Shown here: positions 34,736-42,903 of the stretch, piece by piece
How positions within the stretch are numbered: position 1 is the first letter of the stretch
Layout of the letters: every line of letters starts with the position of its first letter
Assembly (NCBI RefSeq): GCF_900142365.1
Contig: NZ_FRAP01000028.1
Coordinates: 1 to 64,000, forward strand
Source: Pseudonocardia thermophila
GTDB taxonomy: Bacteria > Actinomycetota > Actinomycetes > Mycobacteriales > Pseudonocardiaceae
Length of the DNA: 64,000 nucleotides
Direction: 5' to 3'
Made by a program: the position numbers and the translations under genes
Notes under the pieces: model-generated
What the model was told of the DNA's origin: nothing
Database searches by the model: none
Seen by the model: only the letters and a program-made list of their open reading frames with translations

Positions 34736-36271
34736 TCAGTGCAGGTCGGCGCGGCGCAGGCCCGCGCCGCGCCCGGCCAGGTTGCGGCTGGTGCGCTGGG
34801 TGAGCTTGTACAGCTCGTCGGCGCGCTCGCTGCGGTAGTTGCGCTTCACCCACTCCTCGTCGAGGTAGCGGTTGGCGCCCTGCAGCACCGAGGGGGTGAA
34901 CTCGCGCGCCCGCCGGTTGTACTCATCGATCTCCAGCCGGCCCTGGCTGGTCGTCCAGAGCCCGGTCTTGGGCGGCAGGCTCGATGAGCCGGACAGCTGG
35001 TTCCCCGCCGTCGGTGCGAAGTCGTCATCGACGAGCACCGAGTACGGGATACCGGTCAGCATGTTCTGGTTGAGCCCGGAGTAGCGGGCCATCGTGTACT
35101 CGTTCGCCTTCTGGTGCGGGAAGCCCAGCAGGCCCACCATCTCGGCCAGGTTGTCGCGGCCGTACTCGTCGTTCATCAGCGGCTTGAACCGCTGCACCCG
35201 GTCGTCGATCTGGAACCAGTCGTCCTGGCGGTAGGTGCCGGCGAGGTGCGCGAAGTCCTTCGCCACCGACGAGTACACCAGCGCACCGGCGTCGATCATC
35301 TGCTCGCGCGTCCAGGTCGCGATGCGCTTCCACAGATCGGCCGTGGCCTGGTTGAGGATCTCGCGATAGTTCTCCATGGTCTCGGCCAGGGTCTCCGCGT
35401 TCTCCATCGCCACCGGCACGTAGCCGTCGGTCAGCGCGTCGGCGGTGTACATGCCGACGGCCACGATGTTGTTCGCGTCGTAGGCCGGTTCCGCCTCGAA
35501 CGACGCCCAGTCGTCCATCAGGTGGAAGTTGGTGTCCTTGAAGACGATCGGGATCGTCAGGTTCATGTGGGGCAGCTGCGTCGCGATGCCGTCGAGCCAG
35601 GGGTAGTCGCCCTCGGTCAGCTCGAAGAAGTCGCGGACGATCAGCTGCCGGTTCTCGCCGAAGTTGTACGGGCCGGAGGTGTGGATGCCGATCCGGCACT
35701 CGCAGTGGGCCAGGAACGCGAACTGCGACAGCTGCGCGATGAGCTTGGTGGCCGCGGTGTGCAGCCGGTCGCCCGGGGTCACGCCGTGCAGGTCGGCCTC
35801 GAACACCTGCAGGGTGCGCTCGGGCAGGTACTGGCTGCGGTCGCCGAACTCCTTGTTGGTCAGGTGCCCGTCGTTGCGGTGGTAGGAGAGGTTGAACCGG
35901 CGGGAGAAGTCCAGCACGTCGACCACGTCCTGGACCGCGTCGGCCGGGCCGAGCAGACCCCAGTTCATGAGCATCTCTCGGCCGATCAGGTAGAAGGCCG
36001 GCATGCCCCAGGCGGCGTTGACGGTGTTGACCTTGAGCGACACCTCGCGCGCCCGGTCGCCCAGCTCCTCCGCCGGCGTGACTGCGTCGATCTCCCGAAG
36101 CAGCGTCGGCAGCCGGTAGAAGGTGTTGAGGTAGCTGAGCAGCATGTACGGGTTCATCGGGAACAGCTTCGACTCCTGGACCGTGCGCGTGATGCACAGC
36201 CAGTACGTCGTGTCCGACAGCTGCCGCAGGTAGTTGTTCGCCTCGAGCAGACGGCGGTAGTCGATCTCCAT
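34736..36271 (-). CDS. unrecognised family, paralogue 1 (511 residues)
   Basis: I do not recognise this protein. It shares an order of motifs with the two proteins encoded at 40946-42136 and 39316-40944. These are ESKLFPMNPYMLLSYL; FYLIGREMLMNWG; a Trp/Arg-rich helix with an R-x-D/N-DG; CECRIGIHTSGPY; then IVRDFFELTEGDYPWLDG. Motif 4 is C-[DE]-x-R-x(6)-GPY in all three. It is longer at both ends, with DYRRLLEANNYLRQLSDTTYW first and a C-terminal Ser/Arg-rich tail. It contains no signal peptide and is probably cytoplasmic. It begins one base after a stand-alone phosphohistidine domain gene, suggesting a partner that receives phosphate. Confidence 0.6.
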   Translation of the reverse strand: MEIDYRRLLEANNYLRQLSDTTYWLCITRTVQESKLFPMNPYMLLSYLNTFYRLPTLLREIDAVTPAEELGDRAREVSLKVNTVNAAWGMPAFYLIGREMLMNWGLLGPADAVQDVVDVLDFSRRFNLSYHRNDGHLTNKEFGDRSQYLPERTLQVFEADLHGVTPGDRLHTAATKLIAQLSQFAFLAHCECRIGIHTSGPYNFGENRQLIVRDFFELTEGDYPWLDGIATQLPHMNLTIPIVFKDTNFHLMDDWASFEAEPAYDANNIVAVGMYTADALTDGYVPVAMENAETLAETMENYREILNQATADLWKRIATWTREQMIDAGALVYSSVAKDFAHLAGTYRQDDWFQIDDRVQRFKPLMNDEYGRDNLAEMVGLLGFPHQKANEYTMARYSGLNQNMLTGIPYSVLVDDDFAPTAGNQLSGSSSLPPKTGLWTTSQGRLEIDEYNRRAREFTPSVLQGANRYLDEEWVKRNYRSERADELYKLTQRTSRNLAGRGAGLRRADLH

Positions 36272-36272
36272 G

Positions 36273-37010
36273 TCACGCGCCCTTCTCGTGCAGCCAGATC
36301 CGGGCGTGCCCGGTGTCGCCGGTCTCGTACGCGTCGGCGGCCGGCGGTGCGGCGGTCACCTCGATCTCGACGACGTCGCCGTCGGAGATGGCGTCGATCG
36401 TGCAGTTCATGAGGGTCGGCACGTCGTACTCGCGGGCCAGGATGCCCAAGTGCGAGCGCACCGTGCCGCCGAGGCAGATGACGCCGGCGAAGCCCTCGAT
36501 GATCGGCGCGGTGAGCGTGCCGCCGGAGTCGTCGATGACAGCGATCGTCCCCGGGGGGACGCCGTCGGCCAGGTAGCTCATGACCTGCTCGGTGGTCGAG
36601 ATCAGCGCGGCCTCGCCGACCACGTTCTCGGACTTGCGCAGCACGTTGTCGCCGACCCCGACCTGGCGGCGGCCGTCGCTCGACTCGCCGTCGGCGAACG
36701 TCGCCCCGGTCCGCTCCGGACGCTTGTACTTGTGCGGCTCGGACTCCAGCGACACCGTCGCGGAGAACTCGAACCGGTAGCCGTCGTCCAGCGCGGCCTG
36801 CTCGATCGCCTGCGCATCGGAGAGCGAGAACAGGTCGAACTGGCGGGCGAAGACCACGTCCTTCCACGCCGCGCCGGTCGCGGCGAACCGCTTGGCGGCC
36901 AGCTCACGGACCGCTGAGTTGAACCGGGCGGGGAGCGGAAGCACCTCGGTCGTACCCCACTTGGGTGGGGTGTGTGCGGGCACAGTCGCCTGCTGTGCGG
37001 AATCGGACAT
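36273..37010 (-). CDS. phosphohistidine swivel-domain protein (245 residues)
   Basis: The start is ATG 37010. Residues about 130-230 are a PEP-utilising-enzyme mobile domain: VIDDSGGTLTAPIIEGFAGV, then GGTVRSHLGILAREYDVP with the phosphorylatable His187. PPDK has the same motif as GGMTSHAAVVAR. The N-terminal 125 residues are unique, with ELAAKRFAATGAAW and a conserved-looking FDLFSLSDAQAI helix. No ATP-grasp or barrel is present, so it needs the PPDK-like protein as a phosphate source. It is the first gene of the ten-gene operon that ends at 25797. Confidence 0.75.
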   Translation of the reverse strand: MSDSAQQATVPAHTPPKWGTTEVLPLPARFNSAVRELAAKRFAATGAAWKDVVFARQFDLFSLSDAQAIEQAALDDGYRFEFSATVSLESEPHKYKRPERTGATFADGESSDGRRQVGVGDNVLRKSENVVGEAALISTTEQVMSYLADGVPPGTIAVIDDSGGTLTAPIIEGFAGVICLGGTVRSHLGILAREYDVPTLMNCTIDAISDGDVVEIEVTAAPPAADAYETGDTGHARIWLHEKGA

Positions 37011-37149
37011 CGTCACCTCACTGGGACCGGAGCGGGTGTGTTCGCGCAGGTGGGCCGCCCGCCGTCGAGACCGGCGTTCCCGCGCCCGCGCCAGCCACCC
37101 GAGCGGCCCCCTGCTGTTCACGGGGACGAAACGTAGGTAGCTTTATCTC

Positions 37150-37176
37150 TGTGACCCAGTCCACGTTGGTGGACAG
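37150..37176. promoter_or_regulatory. shared 27-bp element, copy 1, at the luxR start
   Basis: Twenty-three of 27 bases match copy 2 at 42591-42617. This copy contains the perfect inverted repeat GTCCAC-GTTG-GTGGAC (37160-37175). It lies 140 bases upstream of ATG 37010 of the divergent operon and overlaps the GTG start of the LuxR gene. Relative to each minus-strand operon, both copies have the same orientation and are followed by GGGTCACAG and, 11 bases on, CCTA. This would fit a lux-type operator next to a promoter, and autoregulation of luxR. Confidence 0.6.
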
Positions 37177-37966
37177 TCCGGCGTCGACGTCGACGATCCG
37201 GTCCGACCGGCGCCGGCCTCGTCCCGCGCTGCGAACAGTCGACTACGAGCGCGCGTTCGATGTGCTCGAGGGCTGCGATCGCGCGCCCTCTCTCCCGGAT
37301 TTCCGGGAGCAGATGGTGGAGGCGCTGTGCCGCCATTTCGGGCTCAGGCACGTCTCGTTCTTCGCCGGCGCCACCTTCCACAACGTCTTCGGCGACCACG
37401 CGCCGCTCGTCGAGGGCGCGACGAAGAAGATGCTGCCGGAGTACCTGGAGCGGTGGAACCGGTTCGACCTCTTCGGCTCACCGCCCGCGATGCGTCAGCT
37501 CGTGTCGAGCGGCGTCTCGTCGCTCTCCGAACTGCAGTCCCGCGGCAATCTCCCGGCGTCCGCCGAGGCATACGTCCGGCATTTCTTGGTGTCGACGTGG
37601 CGGATGGAGTCCGCGACGGCGATCCGGCTCGAGCTGCCGGGCGGTCACACCGCGCTGGTAGGCATCTTCGACCAGCGCGCGGACAAGCTCGGCCCGCCGG
37701 AGCTGGCCACGATGCGCCTGCTCAGCAGGCAGTTGTCGGCGATCGCGCGCCGGCTCCCGCCGACCCGCCCGAAGGCGGCGCTGGCTGGGCTCTCGGAGCG
37801 GCAGCGACAGGTCGTGCAGCTGGTGGCGGACGGCTTGTCGAACGCCGACATCGCCGTGGCGCTGTCGCTGGCGGAGGACAGCGTCAAGAAGTACGTGAGC
37901 CGCATTCTCGCGGCCACGGGATGCCAGTCGAGAATGGAGCTGGCGCTGCTCGCGCGGTCGATCTGA
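37151..37966 (+). CDS. LuxR-type transcriptional regulator
   Basis: The product has 271 residues from GTG 37151; TTG 37166 or GTG 37169 are alternatives, since the first codons coincide with an operator-like repeat. Residues about 40-190 form an autoinducer-binding-like/GAF-like domain (ALCRHFGLRHVSFF region). The C terminus is a LuxR/GerE HTH: LSERQRQVVQLVADGLSNAD, then IAVALSLAEDSVKKYVSRIL. It stands alone on the plus strand between the two minus-strand operons of the phosphotransfer system and is the natural candidate for their regulator. A small molecule, perhaps the pathway substrate, may bind the N-terminal domain. Confidence 0.8.
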   Translation: MTQSTLVDSPASTSTIRSDRRRPRPALRTVDYERAFDVLEGCDRAPSLPDFREQMVEALCRHFGLRHVSFFAGATFHNVFGDHAPLVEGATKKMLPEYLERWNRFDLFGSPPAMRQLVSSGVSSLSELQSRGNLPASAEAYVRHFLVSTWRMESATAIRLELPGGHTALVGIFDQRADKLGPPELATMRLLSRQLSAIARRLPPTRPKAALAGLSERQRQVVQLVADGLSNADIAVALSLAEDSVKKYVSRILAATGCQSRMELALLARSI

Positions 37967-38110
37967 GCGGCGAGTCGCGGTTTTTCCTGACGCCGATTTG
38001 TGGGTTCCGGGGTAAGCCCGGTCCTCGTTGCGGACGACGTTTCTGTGGAAGCGAATCGATTCAGCCGACGATAACGTTGTTCTCGACGCAGCACCCCGAT
38101 CGTGCGCACG

Positions 38111-38146
38111 ACGAGATCGCCGTCCTCATACGGACGGCGATCTCGT
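38111..38146. terminator. bidirectional terminator between luxR and the minus-strand operon
   Basis: Arms 38111-38125 and 38132-38146 are perfect 15-base inverse complements around a six-base loop. The hairpin lies six bases beyond the stop of the minus-strand gene at 38153 and 145 bases past the luxR stop, so it can end both transcripts. Confidence 0.85.
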
Positions 38147-38152
38147 GCGCTC

Positions 38153-39298
38153 CTACAGGAAGGAGGTCTCCCGGGTGAGGCCGTACTTCGGGTGCTCGCC
38201 GATCACCATCGACTCGAAGATCCCGTAACCGGTCGCCTCGCCCTCGCGGACGCGGATCACGCAGTCCCGCAGCTGGTGGACCTCCTCGAGGGCTTCCCGG
38301 GTCGTGACATCGGCGAACCGCTCGCCGTCGAGGTGCTGCGGTCCGAGCCACTGCCCGTGCCGGTGTCCGCGGAACCCGAAGTAGAGCCCGGTACCCAGGT
38401 GGAACCCGGTGTCGCTGATCGGCTCGATCTCCACGGTGCGGACCTTGCCCCACCCCGCATCGAACGTGATCTTGCCGCCGAGCAGTCGCCGGTTCACCGG
38501 GTCGTACTTGAGCTCGTCCTCCATGGCGTGCAGCGGCGTCTGCGTGCCGTCCGGGTGGTTGACGAACCCGGAGAAGTACGTGGTCTCGCCGTTGACCCAC
38601 TGGCGGTAGTGGTGGATCTCGTAGTGCGAGCCGTCCGGGTTGCGCAGGTACATCGGGCTCCAGGTGAGCAGGAAGTCCTGCGCGAGCCGGTCGGGCTTGT
38701 AGACGTCCGGCGCCGGGTGGCCGACGTCCATCCGCACGCCCCAGGAGTGGTCGCGGAACCCGAACCACTCCTCGTCGCGGACGACGATCTCCTCGCCGTC
38801 GATCCAGACCTTCCCGCTGACCGTGGACGACTGGTGGTAGCGCAGCAGATCGGACTGCACGCGGAAGCCGACCGGTTCCCGCTGTGCGTCCTTGCGCTCC
38901 AAGAACGGCGGCAGCACGCCGGTGACGGTGAGGTCGAAGCGGATCGGTAGGATGTGGTTCTCCCGCAGCACGAACCGCACCTTCTTGAGCGGCTCGATGA
39001 TCTCGTAGTCCAGCGGCCCGACGCCGATCCGTTCGGGATCGAGATCGAGCTGGCGGCTCGCACGGACGGTCAGCTGCTCCTTCTGCCGCGAGATGCCCGC
39101 GAACATGTCCATGACGTTGCGGTTGTGGTACTTGCCCAACCCCACGTCGACCTGCAGCGAGCCGTCCCGGGCGAACAGCGACGCCCATAGCTTCTCGGTC
39201 CAGGAGATGTCCGCGTGCGCGATCGTCGCGAACGTCTCCGGGGTCTGGTGGCACAGCAGCTCGTCGGCTGCCATGAGTTTCTGCATCGACTGACGCAT
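38153..39298 (-). CDS. AttH/lipocalin-like protein (DUF7064/7065-type)
   Basis: The product has 381 residues from ATG 39298. It is beta-rich and carries the GFRDHSWGVRMD motif near residue 180, the hallmark I associate with DUF7064/DUF7065 proteins distantly related to AttH and carotenoid hydratase (CrtC) folds. Other conserved-looking parts are DLTVTGVLPPF, DLLRYHQSSTVSGKVWIDGE and YFSGFVNHPDGTQTPL. Such folds bind hydrophobic ligands and in CrtC add water to isoprenoid double bonds. A terpenoid- or lipid-like substrate is possible but unproven. It is the last gene of the four-gene operon starting at 42504. Confidence 0.55.
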   Translation of the reverse strand: MRQSMQKLMAADELLCHQTPETFATIAHADISWTEKLWASLFARDGSLQVDVGLGKYHNRNVMDMFAGISRQKEQLTVRASRQLDLDPERIGVGPLDYEIIEPLKKVRFVLRENHILPIRFDLTVTGVLPPFLERKDAQREPVGFRVQSDLLRYHQSSTVSGKVWIDGEEIVVRDEEWFGFRDHSWGVRMDVGHPAPDVYKPDRLAQDFLLTWSPMYLRNPDGSHYEIHHYRQWVNGETTYFSGFVNHPDGTQTPLHAMEDELKYDPVNRRLLGGKITFDAGWGKVRTVEIEPISDTGFHLGTGLYFGFRGHRHGQWLGPQHLDGERFADVTTREALEEVHQLRDCVIRVREGEATGYGIFESMVIGEHPKYGLTRETSFL

Positions 39299-39315
39299 GG
39301 CTCCTCGACGCCTCC

Positions 39316-40944
39316 TCAGCGCAGGGGCGAGAACGACCCGGGCATGTCGTTGGCGACCAGCGCCGTGCCGAAGATCGTCGCCGCCTTGTCGTCGTCGTCC
39401 AGCGGATCCGGGTAGAGCGCGAGGGTGTCGGGGGAGAAGCTCCAGTCGATCTGGTCGGTCACCCCGGCGATGGCCGCGAACGGCCGCAGCCCGGAGGTGT
39501 ACATCCGGGTCGCGGAGAAGATGCGGTCCTCGCGCTCCATGGAAGCGAACTTCTCGTACAGCTTCATGTGGTTGCGGGAGACATCCGCGAGCAGCTCGCC
39601 CCACCGGTCCGGCCCGAGCAGCTCGGACGTGCCGTCGTCGCGGTGGCCGATCACCGTGGCTTCGGTGACGGCGGAGAGGAGCTGGTCCGGCTCGGTGAAC
39701 GTCGTACCCCAGTCGTTGATCTCGAAGTAGGTGAACTTCCCCGGGTCGTAGGTGAGCGCCAGCGTGAGCCCCGCGTACGGCGGGGTGAGGTCCTCCGCCC
39801 ACGGGTAGGCCCACTCACTCGGCCCGAGCGACAGGTAGTCGCGCACGATCGTCTTCCGGCCGTCCGGCTGCGGGTACGGCCCGGAGTCGGCGACGCCGAC
39901 GCGGGAGTCGCAGAAGTAGAGGAACGAGTACCCGGAGACGGTCGCGTTGAGCCGCTTGAGCGCCTTCGCCGAGGCTGCATCGAGGGTGGTGCCCTGGCGG
40001 ACGAGGTCGTCGACCACGTCGGCCGGCAGGTACCGGTTGGTGAACCCGGCGTCCTTGTAGTCGAGGGTGCCGTCGCCGCGGTGGGCCAGCGCGAGCCGGC
40101 GCCAGAAGTCGACGACCGTGCGGATCTCCTCGATCCGCTCGTCGCGGCGCAGCCTGCCCATCTTGATCAAGCACTCGCGGCCGCACAGGTAGTGGTAGCC
40201 GACCATCCAGATCCACAGCGGGCTGAGCTTGCCGGGCGCGTTCTTCACGGCCCTGGCGATCTGCTCGGCCGGCATGGCCGCGTCGATCACCGCGACGCGC
40301 TCGGCGTAGGTGTGGAAGTCGTCGATGACCGACAGCGACATGTACGGCAGCATCGGGAACAGCTCGGAGGTGAAGCCCGAGCGCCGCGTCATCTCCGGTT
40401 TGAACGCCCGCCCCATGTGCTGGACGAGATCCTCGAGCCGGTCGTCGGTCAGCTCCTCGGCGATCAACGCGTCGAGCGCCTCGGCGGAGACGGTGAGGTC
40501 GAACGGCTTGACCGCGATCTCGTCGCCGATGGTGCGGATGTAGCTCCACCACGCCGTCGAGACGTCCCGCTGCGCGGCGGGCTCCTCGCCGGGGTCCGCC
40601 GCGGTGGAGCGCAGCACGCCCACACCGTCGACGATGTCGAGCACGACCTCGGTGCCGTCGGCGACCTCGCCGGTCAGCTCGGTGCCGACCAGGCACGGCA
40701 CGTCGAACTCACGGGAGACGATCGCGAGGTGGCTGCGCAGCGTGCCGTCCCGGCACACGATGCCACCGAGCCGCCCCAGGATGGGTGACAGGAACGTCGT
40801 ACCCCCCGACTCGACGAACGCGATCGTCGACTCCAGGTCGGAGTCGATCGACTCGATCACGTCGGACGGCGAGCGGAACCAGCGGACCGTGCCGGTGGTG
40901 CGGGGGAACGTGAACGACGGGGTGCCCTTGCCGATGACGGTCAT
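39316..40944 (-). CDS. fusion: phosphohistidine swivel domain plus paralogue 3 of the unknown family
   Basis: The protein has 542 residues. Residues 1-115 are a mobile domain (FVESGGTTFLSPILGRLGGI, then RSHLAIVSREFDVPC) with candidate phospho-His72. Residues about 135-542 align by motif with the unknown family: SELFPMLPYMSLSVIDDF; HYLCGRECLIKMG; FWRRLALAHRGDGTLDYKD; CDSRVGVADSGPY; IVRDYLSLGPSEWAYPW. The fusion shows that the two protein types work together. A Pro/Glu linker joins them. The start ATG 40944 lies one base after the upstream stop, in the same operon as the separate swivel and paralogue genes. Confidence 0.75.
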   Translation of the reverse strand: MTVIGKGTPSFTFPRTTGTVRWFRSPSDVIESIDSDLESTIAFVESGGTTFLSPILGRLGGIVCRDGTLRSHLAIVSREFDVPCLVGTELTGEVADGTEVVLDIVDGVGVLRSTAADPGEEPAAQRDVSTAWWSYIRTIGDEIAVKPFDLTVSAEALDALIAEELTDDRLEDLVQHMGRAFKPEMTRRSGFTSELFPMLPYMSLSVIDDFHTYAERVAVIDAAMPAEQIARAVKNAPGKLSPLWIWMVGYHYLCGRECLIKMGRLRRDERIEEIRTVVDFWRRLALAHRGDGTLDYKDAGFTNRYLPADVVDDLVRQGTTLDAASAKALKRLNATVSGYSFLYFCDSRVGVADSGPYPQPDGRKTIVRDYLSLGPSEWAYPWAEDLTPPYAGLTLALTYDPGKFTYFEINDWGTTFTEPDQLLSAVTEATVIGHRDDGTSELLGPDRWGELLADVSRNHMKLYEKFASMEREDRIFSATRMYTSGLRPFAAIAGVTDQIDWSFSPDTLALYPDPLDDDDKAATIFGTALVANDMPGSFSPLR

Positions 40945-40945
40945 G

Positions 40946-42136
40946 TCAGCCTCCCAGCGGTCGGAAGCAGCTGTCGCGGTCCTGGGGGACGAACACCCCG
41001 CCGATGAGCCGCAGGGCGAGGTCGGGATCGGCGAACCTGTCGTAGGACTGCTGGATCGACTCGGACACCGTCCAGTCGATCTCGTCGTAGCAGCCGGCCA
41101 GCCGCGCCCAGGCCTTGAGCTTCCAGGCGTACATCGAGGTGGCGTAGAGGTTGCGCTCCTTCGGGTCGGTCTGCGCGAGCCGCTGGTAGAGCGCGCGGTG
41201 GGCCTTGCGGATGGCCGAGGTCGCCTCGGCGAGATCGGCGAGCTCCAGCGGGCGCAGGGCGCCGCCGTCGGTGCAGAACACCCGAGTCTCGATGATGTCG
41301 ACCTGGTAGTCGCTGGGGGTGAACCAGGCGGTGCCCCAGACGTTGTTGTCCATCTTGACCGAGGCCGGCAGCCGGTAGGCGATCACGAAGTGGTGGAACG
41401 GGAGGGTTTCGCGGATGCCGTCGACCCACGGGAAGTCGCCGTCGCCGTCGGCGCAGGTTTCGCGCAGGGCGATGAACGTGCCGTCGTCCAGCACGTACGG
41501 GCCGGTGTCGCAGACCGCGGTGCGGGCGTCGCAGTTCTCCAGGAACGCGTACGCGGTCAGCCGCGCGCCGAACTTGCGGATGGCCGCCTTGTGCTCCTCG
41601 TCGGCGGGCAGCAGGTGCCCGCGGATCTCGGCCATCAGCTCGTCGCTGACGACGTGGCTGGAGTTCGGCGGGTCGGCGTGCATGTTGTAGAGCACGCCGT
41701 CGGTGCGCATCGCGATGGTCGCCCGCCGCCAGAACCGCAGCACCTCGAGCTGGTCCTGCAGGCCGTCAGCGAGGGTGTTCTCACCCAGGTCGACGTAGAG
41801 CTCGCGGCCGGTGAGGTAATGCAGCGGCATCGCAGCCAGGTTGATGAAGCTGCGCTTGTTGCCGATCGGCAGCGCCCTGGCCACCAGCTCCTCCGGCGTG
41901 GCGTGCTGCAGGATCGTGCGGATGCGGTCGGGCACACGGAGGTAGTCCTCCATCATCGACATGATGATGTAGGTGTTCATGCCGAACAGCTCGGACTCGA
42001 ACACCGTGCGCGCGGCGAGCTCCGACTTGTACGCCGCGCCGCCCTCGTGGACCAGCCAGTTCCACTCCTCGAGCGTCGGCTCGTAGTCGGGGTCGGTGTA
42101 GAGGGCCGTGAGGTCGGTCGGCGCCGTCGTCGTCAT
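40946..42136 (-). CDS. unrecognised family, paralogue 2 (396 residues)
   Basis: The start is ATG 42136, overlapping the swivel-domain stop (ATGA). It shares motif order with the proteins at 34736-36271 and 39316-40944: ESELFGMNTYIIMSMMEDYL; HYLTGRELYVDLG; FWRRATIAMRTDGVLYNMHA; CDARTAVCDTGPY; ETCADGDGDFPWVDGIRETL; then DNNVWGTAWFTPSDY. Conserved Arg, Asp, Cys and GPY residues suggest an active or binding site. It is translationally coupled to the 123-residue swivel protein, so a phosphoprotein-partner relation is likely. No known family is recognised. Confidence 0.6.
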   Translation of the reverse strand: MTTTAPTDLTALYTDPDYEPTLEEWNWLVHEGGAAYKSELAARTVFESELFGMNTYIIMSMMEDYLRVPDRIRTILQHATPEELVARALPIGNKRSFINLAAMPLHYLTGRELYVDLGENTLADGLQDQLEVLRFWRRATIAMRTDGVLYNMHADPPNSSHVVSDELMAEIRGHLLPADEEHKAAIRKFGARLTAYAFLENCDARTAVCDTGPYVLDDGTFIALRETCADGDGDFPWVDGIRETLPFHHFVIAYRLPASVKMDNNVWGTAWFTPSDYQVDIIETRVFCTDGGALRPLELADLAEATSAIRKAHRALYQRLAQTDPKERNLYATSMYAWKLKAWARLAGCYDEIDWTVSESIQQSYDRFADPDLALRLIGGVFVPQDRDSCFRPLGG

Positions 42137-42504
42137 GCCGCAACCCCTGCTGCGATCGAGATCCGCGCGGTCTCGGGATCGGAGAGGTCCAGCACCACCG
42201 TGGAGCCGTCGGTGATCTCGCCGGACAGCTGGGCCGCGAGGACGCACGGGACGTCGGATTCGCGGGACAGGATCGCCAGGTGCGACTCCCGGCTGCCCGC
42301 GGTGCACACGATGGCCTTCAGGTCGGGCAGGATCGGCGAGAGGAACGTCATCCCGCCCTTGTTGACGAACGCGATGGTCTCCTCGAGATCGTCGTCGTCG
42401 ATGGAGAGCACATCGGACGTGTCGTGGAACCAGCGGGCGGTGCCGCGCACCTGGCCCGCGGTGAAGAGGTTGACTCCGGTACCGACGTCGGTCAGATCAC
42501 TCAT
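42133..42504 (-). CDS. minimal phosphohistidine swivel-domain protein (123 residues)
   Basis: This small protein consists of little more than one PEP-utilising mobile domain: FVNKGGMTFLSPILPDLKAI, then SRESHLAILSRESDVPCVL, with candidate phospho-His75, and a final LSGEITDGSTVVLDL strand pair. It is close to the N-terminal domain of the 39316-40944 fusion. It has no ATP-binding part and must be charged by another protein. It is the first gene of a four-gene operon whose promoter region carries the 27-bp element 87 bases upstream. Confidence 0.75.
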   Translation of the reverse strand: MSDLTDVGTGVNLFTAGQVRGTARWFHDTSDVLSIDDDDLEETIAFVNKGGMTFLSPILPDLKAIVCTAGSRESHLAILSRESDVPCVLAAQLSGEITDGSTVVLDLSDPETARISIAAGVAA

Positions 42505-42590
42505 CGCTTCTCCGTCCCGCCCCCACGCTGGGGCGTATCTGGTCCGGGGTGCGCAGAGCGCGCACGGCGGACGCTAGGAGCGGGCGCACC

Positions 42591-42617
42591 TGTGACCCAG
42601 TGCACGTAGGGGGACAC
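42591..42617. promoter_or_regulatory. shared 27-bp element, copy 2
   Basis: This copy matches the one at 37150-37176 in 23 of 27 positions and lies 87 bases upstream of ATG 42504. The inner inverted repeat is imperfect here (GTGCAC...GGGGAC). It is 287 bases from urtA, so it is more likely to serve the minus-strand operon. The intergenic stretch 42505-42903 otherwise holds only the operator-like repeat at 42794. Confidence 0.6.
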
Positions 42618-42793
42618 TCGCTGGAGTGTCCCGCCGGCGGAGCGAGCTCCAGGCTGCTGACCACGGCTTGTGCGCGCCGGGTCGTCCGATGTTGCGAGCT
42701 GATCACGCGATCTGGTGGTTGGACGGCCTTCCGGCAACCGGTGCGTAACGACGATTCGCCGTCGCCGCAACACGGCGTACCTACCGTTCCCGC

Positions 42794-42815
42794 CTGGATA
42801 CGCGCCTGTATCCAG
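42794..42815 (+). promoter_or_regulatory. GntR-type operator upstream of urtA
   Basis: CTGGATAC, six bases, then GTATCCAG: a perfect 8+8 inverted repeat ending 88 bases before the urtA start. Its size and AT-containing core fit binding by a GntR regulator of the FadR/FCD class, and one is encoded at 47742-48470 in the same operon. I found no second copy in the urea cluster. Confidence 0.55.
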
Positions 42816-42903
42816 CAGCTCAGCGGCGACATCGCGGGTGGACGGGGCCGCTCGCGACGAGCCGCCGCTGCAGTGGGCCAGCTACTGGAAGGCAACCCCA
42901 GAG

